Source: Bagarius yarrelli
Taxonomy: Eukaryota > Chordata > Actinopteri > Siluriformes > Sisoridae
Direction of reading: 5' to 3'
NCBI GenBank assembly: GCA_005784505.1
Contig: VCAZ01000030.1
Span: 1,491,501 to 1,555,500 of the forward strand
Length of the DNA: 64,000 nt
Part shown: piece by piece, positions 14,991 to 27,200 of the stretch
Position numbering within the stretch: the first letter of the stretch is position 1
Layout of the letters: the number at the start of each line of letters is the position of its first letter
Notes under the pieces: generated by a model
Told to the model about the DNA's origin: nothing
Database searches by the model: none
Seen by the model: the letters and a program-made list of their open reading frames with translations, nothing else
Program-made: the position numbers and the translations under genes

Positions 14991-16783
14991 GTTGTAGGCA
15001 CTGCCCTGGTGGTTCAGTGGGATCACGTTCACCTGCAGGACTCATATAATCTGGGCAGCTTTACATTTCAGGCCACACTACACAGTGACGGCAGAATTAT
15101 CTTTGCCTACAAGGAGGTCAGATCATTTTCTCTTTTTAATCTCTTTCTCTCTTTTTTTGTTTTATATAAAACCTATTTTTTTTTTACTTGTTCCCACCTT
15201 TTTGGAAAATCATCTCAGAATAAGCCCTTTCTCTCTCTCTCTCTCTCTCTCTCCCTCTTTTTATTTTCTCATTCTTGGTGTGTAATTACAAATTTCTCTC
15301 AGCAGTAGCTGGAAAAGCAATAAAGCCACTGGTTGTGTTCTTTGTTACTACGTCATTATTATTACTCTGTGAGTAAAAATTCAATTTCTTGCCTTGATTA
15401 ACAGGGTTGCTATAACTATGGCAGCATCACCCTCATCTGCTCAGTCCCCCAATCAGTTTCCCATGTGCTTGTAAGCACTCTCTCTAGAGCAGACACCATG
15501 CCTTTATTAGATGGGAAAGCACTGACTGAATCATTTTTCATCCAAAGGAGAGAAATGTATTGCAAAACGAGTTTTAGCTGTTTTGGCAGAGCAACTGCAG
15601 CAGAATTAATCTAAAATTCAATCGAAGTAAGAAAGATAGATTTATCTAAAATGTACAGTATTAAATATAAATTACCTCCGCCATCTTGTGTCATGACAGT
15701 TGTTTATTTCGTTTTAGAGAATTTCTGTGTGCAATTTATAATATTCTCTTTTTACTGAATGTTTGAGAAATATGTGTTAGGGTATTCAAGGAATTGAATA
15801 TATGAATGTATGTGATAATTCCAAGATTTGTTGTCTCGTACTATCCAAAAGGAATTTATTTTTCTGCGATTTCTGTTTTTTCACACCTTTTTGGAAATTA
15901 AAAATTAAGATGACATTGAGACAAATGATATGTGTCAGGGGCTGAAAAATTATACATTGATTTCCCACTGAAATGTGCTGCTTACTCACCCAGTCCCATG
16001 TTTTGTTTGCCCAGATATGATAGCGTACCAAAATATTGTTTATATTACTGTAATAATAATTGATAGATAGATAGTGTGAAGATGTGGTTACCGCTGTGTG
16101 ATTAAGAAATAGTGACAGATTTCAACTTCTTTAGTTTTTTACAGTTAGATGCATTGACATTTACAGCATTTAGCAGATGCTTTTATCCAGAGTGACATAC
16201 AAAACTGCTTTAAGTTACATCATTAAAAAGCTTAATACTGGTACATTAGATCACAGATCAAAGTGTAACAGCCCACAAAACTCTTATAAATCTTATAAAA
16301 CTCTCAATATATATTTTTTTTTCATCTGGGCAAAAGCTGTGGTGTCTGAGGGAGGTAAGGAAAAGATAAGTTGGGTGTCATCAGTATAATAGTGGTAGGA
16401 GAACCCATTTGAGTAAATAACTTGCCCATAAAAGAAGAGGGCCAAGTACTGAGTCTTGTGGGACACCAGCACATTGCACACAAGTTGCACTTTATTAACA
16501 GTAATCATACTGTTCTACCACCTATCTGCATTTATGTATTAAATTAAATTTTATATTACATCTGTGTAGGTGCAAAATGTGCTTATTATGTTGAATGATG
16601 GTTGTGTATGTAACTAATTTAATTACAGTTTGTATTTACTAACGTCCTTTTATTTATATGTTTTTTTTTGGTTTTGGTCTCAGGTTCCGATTCAGATCGC
16701 TCAGATTAGCTCTGTTAATCATCCAGTAAAGGTGGGCCTATCTGATGCCTTTGTGGTGGTTCACAGGATTCAACAAATTCCAA
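1843..16783 (+). CDS. plxdc2: PLXDC2 exons for the NIDO-like extracellular region
   Basis: Five exons (1843-1989, 2456-2525, 13012-13134, 14998-15116, 16684-16783) encode visible residues 1 to about 187. The first is 49 codons in phase 0, beginning EDTDHNYY and ending THRQAA. The rest carry the conserved beta-rich extracellular segment with FYGHFLREITVA, an N-linked site NST in SRNSTVIYFDN, ALVVQWDHVHLQDSYNLGSF, and GLSDAFVVVHRIQQI. The region is about as conserved as expected for vertebrate PLXDC2; YKEVPIQIAQ is a teleost variant of the mammalian YKEIPVLVTQ. The acceptor of the fourth exon lies directly after a (TG)n microsatellite, which may affect its splicing. Confidence 0.93.
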
Positions 16784-18132
16784 GTAAGTCATCCACCAGT
16801 GAGAGCAGTACATTTATCACATGTCACTGTCAGCCTATGTAATGAGATTCATCAGTGATCTGTAAGTCAAAAATAAATAATATTAGTGATTAAAACATTT
16901 AAACAAGAATTGGTCACATAAGAGTACCAGGATGAACTATCAAGTTTACATGTTTACTCCACCCCTCACCCTAAATTGACAGTTATTTATTTGATTAGGT
17001 TACAGCTAAATCAGTTTAAATAAAAATTTAGGTGTTTAAATACGTATACCTATATAATTCCTTTAAAAGGTACAGTGCTCAGTGGAGCTCATAGTATTTC
17101 TTACTCTTGGAATTTAAATATCTTACTTATATCCATTGATTAAAATAAACACTTAAGGCCCTTATTCACAAAACATCGTATGGCTAAAAGTAGCTCATAA
17201 TCTACAGATTTAAGAGAAAATCTCAAAAATTATAGGCATGTCATTCCTAAATTTAGAACTACTAAACTTTTGCTAAGACTTTCACAAAAATTAGCTTCCA
17301 AATCTGTAAAACATTAGGAATAGTGAATTGGATCAAGTCACAAACTATCCTAAAATGCATGTTGTCGACAATCTGCCTCAGAACGTAACTATATTAAAAA
17401 CTTTTGGCGATAATGAGCTTTTAAAAATGTATCACCTTAATTGTATGTATATTATGACTTTTGAAAAACTTTGAAATATAAAACGCAAACATTTAAGCGT
17501 TCTCAGACATTTAGTTTGGTGTGCTCTTGACTGTTGAAGTGACAGTAAAACACTATGATGAGATCTAAAGAGTCTGGGGCCTTCAGAAAGAAGATTGTAG
17601 CAGCTTATGAGTCTGGAAAGGGATTTAAAAAGATCTCAAAAAATTTTTTTTTTGTTTTTTTTTTTTTTTTTAAATCAGTCATTCCACCCTAGAGTCAAAG
17701 CCCAGATCTGAATCCCATAGAGATGCTGTGGGGGCGACCTAAAACAGGCTGTGATTGCAAGAAACCCCTCAAACAACTTACAGCTGAAAGAATTCTGCAT
17801 TGAGGAGTGCAAACTTTTCTTAGACTGATGTCAGACACTGGTAGATTAGCTATCAATATGTTAACATTTCTTAATAAAGAACTAAATTTAATGGGGTGTC
17901 CTAATTTTTTTCAAATGACTGTATCTCTGACAGAAACTCCTCCCCTATTAGCCAAATACTGTGTGTGCATAGTTAAGAAGCATGCTGACATCATTCATAG
18001 CAAAAAGGTCAACCTCACCCTTACTCTTATCTTAAAACTTCTGTCTATTCCTTACTGCTTGGTGGTAGACAGACTGTCTGACTAAGGCAGATAGACAGAT
18101 ACAGCTATAGATAGATAGACAGGCAGCCAGAG

Positions 18133-18212
<80 letters not shown>

Positions 18213-21200
18213 GACCTTGAATATAGGGTTAAAAGGCCAAGCTTATTTTCCCCACAGCTCCTCTGTGGCTCTTTTGGCTATGCAAACGTTTCCACAAACT
18301 TTTCATTTGTTCGTAGTTTCTTAAAAAACATGTGGATTATGCTCTCAGACATGACTTTAAAAAGCAGAGACACTCCACCCTGCTGTTCTATTACTGTTAT
18401 TAGAATTTATTTAGGTTGGCATGGAAAATAGCTCCCTAAACCATGTTTATGTAGTACTGTACCTCAGACAATATTACGCTGCCTCAGCTCTAAAGTTACA
18501 GACTTGCTACTTGTCACCCAGCGAAAACATTCCCGAATGGGGCTTGCTTTAGTGCTTGGCCAGTAGACATCTGAAACTATAAACAATATCGAAAAGAACT
18601 ATTAAAAGGAAAAAAATCTGCTGTGTATACAGGCAGTACCGTATGCTGTCTCAGGGGAGTTGCTCAACAAAAGTGTAATAGTGCTGAGCTAAGCTTCTTT
18701 TTGCAAGAATATCTGACTCTTATGCACAACATACAGTAGATTGTGTCATTTGTTGTTGCTAACAAAAATGTGTACGGAGCGTTTCACACAGTTGTAAAAA
18801 GTTCATGAAAGTTTACCGAGATCATTACGTAGAATTATTGTAATAAAACACTCTCGCTTGTGTTTTATCAACAGCATAGATCGGCAGAATGGGGAGGCGG
18901 AATGTTATGTTTGGCGAAACCGCAGCATCGACAATGAAGACAGGGTGGTGTAGCATAGCCAGCCATTAACATTTCATTGTTTCTCATTAAAATATCATCT
19001 GCCCTCTGTCATAACAGTGTAGCTGAAAAGTTTGTGAAAGTAAGGCAATGTGTTAGAAAAGGAAGGCAGGAAGCATAGCCGAAATTAGGACAATTTTGTA
19101 AGACCTGTGGAAAGCATGCTCAAATACAAGCTCTGCCCTACGTTTACTGATCAGATCTGTGTTGGGTCAGTGGTCACAAGTGTTTTCCAAGAAAAGCATA
19201 TCAGCCACATTTAATAAACAAAAGTCTTGGAAAGTACCTTCTTTTTTTGGACAATAAATTGGACACTTTCTCAGAGAAAAATGTATTAATTAAAAATGTA
19301 TTTATTCATTTCAACCTTGTTGGTTGAAGCTTAACTGTTTACGTAAATCTGTGCCCACAATTGCCTCAGATTTTTGTCTGACAGAAGTGGAAAATGATGT
19401 GTTTCGCTGTTGCAGCTCATTCACTTAAAACTTCTGATTATTGTGCATGCCAAAATGCTTTTTCTGCTTCCCACGGTTGAAAAGACTAATAAAATTAGCA
19501 TAATCTTCCTGTTAGCTGTAATTAGTGTGGCTGCTGTCCCCCGATCCCTTTTCTCCCACAGAACTGGCTGTTAGCGTATTTCTTTGGAAAACATTCTGTA
19601 TAACCTCTATAGATTGAAGGGTTAAGAGTTTATGAACAGTAACAGTTAGTTAAGCAGTTAAACTTCTGACATACTTGATATAGCCAAGCAATATTAGACA
19701 CTATACCAGCACACCCCTGTAAGTGTGTCATTTTAGACTGTTGGCACAAACTTTGAAAGGCATAATTGTGTAAAATTTTCAGCATGGGCAAAGCTCCTAA
19801 GCACCATGAAGACATGGTGTTTTATGACTGGGGTACAAAAACTTGTCCTGCCAAAAGCCCTGATCTGAACCTCACTCAACACCTATGGAATGAAGTGAAA
19901 CACTAACTGCACACATTAATACTCATTAATACCCAGAGTACTCATTTTAAAGTAGGCAGGACATGTTTAAAATTTATTTTTTTGCACTATTAGATGAAGA
20001 CGTCAAACAGTTTACTGTCTAATTTCCTGTATTAAAAGTATAAGGGCCTATTGCTGTATTTGCGAAACTGCGAGGATCACGCAGGGGATCACGACCCCCT
20101 GACCCCATGTCAACGACACACCTGATAATGCTAGTGTTGCTGAATCAGGAAATCTCACATCCACACTTAGAAATCAGAAAGTTGGACTTAATCTGAAATG
20201 GGACTTAGACTGAATCTTAATCTGTTTTAATATATATAGACAGATAGGTGGATGGATGGACGGATGGATGGATGTGTGGAATCAGCAACAATGCCACAGA
20301 CACTCTAGACCTGTAACTGTCTAATTGTAGATCTGTAACTGTCTAATTGTACACATTGTGCACATCATTCCCTTCCTCCAAAAAGGATTTGCTGAATAAA
20401 GGATTGCAGTATGTTAAAGTCCCTCTAGTCCCTAAACTGTTACCTGCTTAAGGAAAGAAATTCTTTGATGATGCAGTTTAGCTCAGCAGGGACCTGAGAC
20501 TGAGTCGCACTTTGAGAGAGCAGCTGACAATAAAACCATCTGGGGAAGGATGACATGATAGGACACGTTGATGTACTCGCTTACTGGATAGTATAAATCC
20601 TTTGTTCATTTATACCCCAGTGTGCTTTGCCAGCTGTAAAAGGGCAGCATTTGCATCTGCTAGTCTCACCCTGTCAAACTGCTGGATTGTCACCATTACC
20701 CAGTTGAGTGTGGAGGACAGATAGAAAGAGAGAGAGAGAGGGAAAAAAAAGATTGATGGAGTGTGTAAAGCAGTAAAACAGTGACAGCTCGGAGATTTTC
20801 AAATATAATCACATTGATGTTTTGGTCTGACCTGGTACTACTAATTAGATTAAGGAAACTCATTAAACTGCAAAACACACACATAGACGGGTGCAAACAC
20901 ACATACATCTGCAGACAAAATGTCAGCACGATACACAGGAGGCCTGTGACGCCACTCAGACTGGCCAGGTAATTACCTACCGGAAAAGGCTTTTACCCTA
21001 AAGAACATCTGAACACTGAACAAGCCACAATTTCCTGCACTAAAACTATCAGCAGGAGGCACGTGTAGACACACACACACACACACACACAGAGAAATAC
21101 CTGCCTACACAAGAAACACCAGTTGACAAGCCTTTTTCAAGTTTTCCTTTTTTTTTATCTGTTTTAATTTTTTTTGACATTTTGCTCACAGCGTGTTTAT

Positions 21201-24200
21201 AATTGTGTGGTGAGAAAACGGTAGTGATCCAGTGCCGTCTCATATTCACACCATCAAAACAGACAGTTACCCCATGGCGGGCATGGACTTTTTAAATATA
21301 AGGATATAGACATTGTAAAGCAAATAGACAGCTTGTCTATTTCACACCGCATAAACATTTCATAACACGTTCGAAGCTCAGGTATGAAAAATGTATTAAG
21401 GTTGGAGACCGGCTTAACATTTACACCCCCTTACTATTTCCCTCCGCAAATTCGGGTGTGTAATAGAAGAAAAGCCTAATAGGTTAAATAAACTCAATAG
21501 ACTGCGTGAACCTCTTCCCTCTATAACCTGAGTAATAGGTTAAAACCTATATACTGAAATTCAAATAATAATTGGTGCTCATGTAGACTGTACTTACATT
21601 TTTAAAGTTGATCTAACTTAGTTTTAAACATTATATACTTCAACTATTAAGTTTACTTAACTTGGAATTATGTTCAAGTTTATTTAAGCAGTAAAACTGC
21701 GCAATGAAAACAGACATGGTAACAGACAAGACGTAAAGCTCCGCCTTTTGTAATAATCCACCAATCAGCACATTAGTTCTCTTGTATGTCCAATCACTTT
21801 AAAGAAAGACAAGTTTGAGGTAACGTAATAAATCATGATTTTGAGTTTATCACACTTTAAATCTTAAGTTTGGGTATTTCGAAGGTTAATAAGTCGCACT
21901 AACTTGGGGGTTTTTTTGAGTTATGGGTCAAAAATGCAAATGTTTAGTCAAAATACCTTAATTATTTATGTGAAGACAATATTAGATTTAACACTTTCAA
22001 TGAAAATAAAAGGCAGAATAATCTTCTAGAATGACAGTGTCCCAAAACTTCATAAAGACACAGTGTGTTATGGTCGGTGTGTAAAAACTCAAATGTCCTA
22101 CACAGAGCTCTGACCCCATCCCCACTGAACACCTTTTGGATGAAATTAAATATCGACTACACCCCAAACATCCTCACCCAGAGTTTGTTCCTGATCTCCA
22201 AAGCCACACTTCAAAATCTGGTGGAAAATTTTTTCAGAAGTGTAAAGCTTATTATATAAGTAACATTCTATAAAATAATAATAAGTGATTAAAGAAAATC
22301 ACAGCCTGTAGCAGTCACTCAGGATCACTGCAGTAATCTACTGATCTCGTCTGGTGCTGGGAGCTTTGTTCTGAATCCATGCTGAGTTTTTCTCTACAGG
22401 CAGGGAAGAAAAGGACAGTAAAAGGAACCAACATTGATCCGTAAAAAGGTCAGGCCAGGAAGTGATCATTATGCTCCTGATTCTTTTTTTGTATCTATTA
22501 TAAAATATATCAGGTGTCTTGGCTTTTGTTGTTTTTTCCTACACTGGTCATTATAGGGGAAATGTAGTAATCAATAATTCTTCGATTTAAAAATATGCCA
22601 CATGATCTGATAGATTCTTATCAGCCATTACAGGATTTTAATTCTTTAATTTAATTATATGTTGCTGTAACTATTACATTGACCAGTGTTTAGACACACA
22701 TACAAACTTTTTACTAATTTCTTTCTATTTGTTTCACTTTACATTATAATGTACTGTAATTAGCCTGATTGGTGGTTGAGCTTAGTGTGTGTTAGTGTGT
22801 GAAAGAGGAAGACAAATGACAAATCATATCACTAACTTTTTAAATATAAGGATATAGACATTGTGAAGCAAATAGACAGCTTGTCTATTTCACACCGCAT
22901 AAACATTTCATAACACGTTCGAAGCTCAGGTATGAAAAATGTATTAAGGTTGGAGACCGGCTTAACATTTAGACCCCCTTACTATTTCCCTCCGCAAATT
23001 CGGGTGTGTAATAGAAGAAAAGCCTAATAGGTTAAATAAACTCAATAGACTGCGTGAACCTCTTCCCTCTATAACCTGAGTAATAGGTTAAACCATTTTT
23101 AAAACCCATTTTTTTACATTTACTAAAAACTGATGAATTGTTGAAACGGGTGTTTATGAATTATGATTAAATCTTGAAAAAAGAACATTAAAATGTCTTA
23201 TAAAGCGAATTTATCTTTATTGGATAAAGATGATGATATATGAGGCTTTTTAAGAGGAGACTAAATAGTGACTAGAGTTGTGTTTGTGTGTGTGTGTGTG
23301 TGTGTGTAGATGTTCGGAGAAAAACCATCTACGAGTATCATCGAGTGGAACTGCTCAAGACAAAAATCACAAACAGCACAGCTGTGGAGATGATGCCACT
23401 TCCTAGTAAGAAAACATCTACACAATAAAAGCACATTGTAAACAAAGAACAGCTTGATGAGCTTGCATGTTTTGTCAGCATAGCAGTATTAGTATTAGTA
23501 TTAGTGTTTCCATGCGCTTTTTCCTGTTCACTTACATTGAAACATTGGGGTTTTTATACACTCCATGAGGTACGAGTGATCAAGTTTATGGATAAAGGAT
23601 GATTAAATTTTAGCAGTGTGGGATTTCTTACACTTTCTGCTGTTAAATTTAAACACATTATAATGTTGTGTTTAGCCAAAGGCATCAGGGCATTTTTATT
23701 TGTAAATTGTAAGCTATCATGTACTTGCAGAGAGCTATTTTTGCATAAACCATATTTTATGCTAGACAAGTTTGGCCTCAAGACTGTATTTTTAGAAGCG
23801 CTGTAACACGCTGGGTTTTTCAAAGGAAATTGATGTTAAAGTTTATTTCTTCCGCTTGTTGTCCAGCTACCTCTGCCCTATCCACTGCTGATGACCTGTT
23901 TTAGATGTGTTTAGTCAATCAGAAGCTGAAAGATACTATTTCAGCAGGGTAAAGAAGGAGAAGACCTGGCGATTTGGTATCTACTACGCTCTAATAGACT
24001 AAACACACCTGAAGCAGGTAATCAGCAGTGGTTCGGGCAGGAGTAGCTGGAAAACAAGCGGAACAAATGGAAATTAAGAAACAGCCAGCCCTGTTAGTAA
24101 GTTTTATTGGGGGCAGTGGTGGCTCAAATGGTTAAGGTGCTGAGTTGCTAATCTAAAGACCAGAAACACCTCGGTTCAAGCCCCACCACCGGCTAGTCAA

Positions 24201-27200
24201 CCCTTAACCTTCCTGCTCCAGGGGCGCTGTATCATAGCTGTTTATCTCTAACCCTAATTAGACACTCCTAAACTAGCTAATCAAGGTGTCGCTAGGTACT
24301 CTTTTAATTTACAGGCAGGTGTGTTGAGGTACGTTGAAGCTGAACTATGCAGGACACTGGCCCTCCAGAACCGACTCTGGTGACCAATGCCACTGTATAT
24401 GGCCAAAATTTAAACACTACCCAGACTACCATTGTCTAGAGTTTGTAGTTTAAATGGTGCAAATGTCAAATGAGGAGCAATATTTAAAGACCACATGGGC
24501 GGCTGGTCTAACAGGATTTAATAATATTTGGGTTCCATCTGAGTGCAAGAAAGCATTTCCTGATTTTTCTCCACTCTGTTTATAAAAGCAATACTTTGTG
24601 TTTACTACATCTTTCTTCAATAACTAAACTAGAACTTATTATTAAATAAAAGGATTGATTCCCTTTATTTGCCAGGTTTTGGGGTTATGTTACATTTACT
24701 TCGTAATCTAACAAACCAGTATTTATTTATTCATTGACATATCTCTGCTTAAGGGCGTCTGATAAATGCTGTAGGCTTTTCTCCTAGTTTGTTTAGCTTT
24801 TTGAAATTATGATATACGAGCGGCTTTAGTTGTCAGAGACTAAGCATAAATTATCCATCGGCCTTCCATTTTTCAATCAAGATAGCTTTTAGGTCTGATC
24901 TTACTGACCTTTGCGTAGTTCTTATCAGACCCTGACTAGTGTTTCTCCACAGCATGTCTCCAGTTTCGAAGCTGTTCCACCTGCATCGCCGCTGAGATCA
25001 ACTTTAATTGTAGCTGGTGTCATCGACTTAACAGGTGAGAACAAAGAAAAAGGACAAAACTCAGAGGGAGTGCAGTTGGTTTGTATTTAGTTTCATCTCA
25101 AGCTTCTTCTTTAGCTGTGACTGTAAAGGAGTAGAGAAAAAGAAGTCCCTTTCCTGTTGACAAATGTGTGTTCCTTCACCTTTCTGCCCCAGACCTTTTT
25201 ACACTCACTCTATCACCGGCCTGACATGAGAGCAGGCCTAAGAGTATAAAACCATTCAGTTTCAAACAGACTGACTGAGAGGCTTTTGAGCTTTCATCCT
25301 CCAGTGTGTGTGTATATATCTCTCATCACCTCAGTAGTGTTCCGTGCTCTTTTCCTCTTATTATTTTCTATCAGTCTGTTTAACATTTTACTACATATGG
25401 ATTCTGTGGTTCGTTTTTTTTTTTTATTTAAAAATATTCTTACACTCTATTCTCTACTGCACTAAATTCACACCCTTGTGCGTCACGTAAGAATGTGTTA
25501 AAAGTCGCGTTACTCCACACCAGCTGTATCTCATCTACATCTCCTTATGCTTTTCTGTTTATTTTAGCAACTCCAGTATTAGGACATTATAAACGACTGG
25601 GAAAATCTTTATGTGTTGAATATTTTGTGCAAGATATCAGCTGCTAAATGTTTAACCATTAATCAAATAAGTCTGCCCCAAGAGCAACCAGGAACCCCAC
25701 CAAAAACCACTTTCTACTTTCTGATTATTATCATTGTTTTACCAAAGTGGTTCTTAGTGGTTTTTGGATGAACGCCCCCCTAAGTTAAGTTGAACCCAAG
25801 CAAACCCCATTCCACCCCTTACTGCTCCCCCAAGCCCCAACCCACATCCTATGCAAACAAACTGGATGTTCTTTTGTGTTTAAGGCCATCATTTAATCAG
25901 ACCCCCATTTGTTACGAATGACAGTTTTTACATTATTAAAATTAAAAAAGAATAAGAAATATTCTTTAGAAGCAAGCAAAATACCAACTTTCAAAGCAGA
26001 ATAGCATAAAGTTTTACACAAGTCTTCAGTTGGTAAGCATTGTTGATTTATTGCTATTTTTATAGATGGTAATAAAGGTAAGGGGAATAATGCCATACCG
26101 CAAATGATTTACTTTATGTTAGCTGTATTTTTCTTCATCTGTGCTATTAATGTCTTGGGGAAACTTGGCAAACTTCTATATAGGCCTTTTTCTTTAGCGC
26201 CCATCATTAGCCTTTAGACGCTCCCCCCTAGGCACCACCAAATTTAGAACACCCCCTGAACACCTCTTTAAACACCCACTACCTTTCTCATCACTATTTT
26301 ACAAAAAGTCGAGAGACGATAGCAGAGCAAGACGAGGACTTTTTCTCAGCTTTTCACTGTATCAGGTGCGCGTCTACTTATACATCATGAAAACGGCATC
26401 ATTGAAGTGGGTTGTATATAATTTGCCAAAAAAAACAAAGAAAAAAAGGATATATCACATTTTAAAACTTGCTGGCTTTTGAATTACAAACTGTTTGTAA
26501 AAATGTGACGTAACATAATAAAGCAGCAAATAAGCTTTGTAGGTTTTCCTTTTTTTCTCTTTGCTGTTCGTACTGCAGACTGCTGTATTTCTCTATCATG
26601 TATATCATTTCTTAAATATATGCCCACCTAACCGGCACCTTTATAGCAGACTGCAGTGTGTATGAGTTTCCTACCATGCTCTACAGCTTAGCTTTACTCC
26701 TTTAGATTTAGCAGGGTGACTATTGGCACAGCATGCTAGCAGGGTAACTGAATATAATCTGAAGCTAAACAAAATGAAAAAATATGGAAGCAGATGTGGG
26801 TAGTAACAAATTACTTTGAATTTACTTCATTACGTTTATACATGAGTAATTTTTTGGGTACCTATTACTTTTAGAAGTAAATGCATTATTTAAATATGTG
26901 TACATTTACTGGTGCCTATTTGAACCCTATTAATAATCATTTGGTATCTATAAGCACTTTAACCTTATTGTAAAAACCACATTTCACACACTGTCCGAAT
27001 ATTTTTCCTTATATGTGCACTCGTGCAAGCAATGATAAAAATCTTGTGAATCTACAAACACATGCACACATTCATGAAGAAACGTTCATTCTAAACGTCT
27101 GCATATTTTCATATCTATTTAACACAAAACTAAATAAACTGAACAGCAAAACCGGGACATCCTGCATTAATACAACAATCCGGATACCTGACTAAAGTTT

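Larger units (their letters stand above)
13135..23309 (+). other. PLXDC2 introns between 13.1 and 23.3 kb
   Basis: Three introns (13135-14997, 15117-16683, 16784-23309). They contain a short Tc1-related piece (13635-13760), a long TG repeat, a CT repeat near 15225, a LINE RT remnant (16290-16505), a SINE tail (16148-16200), a Tc1 remnant (17541-17935), a GATA/GACA microsatellite (18098-18212), more Tc1 debris (19735-19930, 22010-22260), a CA repeat (21069-21091) and the two copies of the 258 bp repeat. The 122-codon minus frame at 14434-14802 resembles nothing I know. Confidence 0.7.

Noticed and set aside
21287..23092. The 258-bp repeats as LTRs of a short retrotransposon
   Set aside because: No TG...CA ends, no recognisable primer-binding site after copy 1 and no convincing target duplication; kept only as an open possibility.
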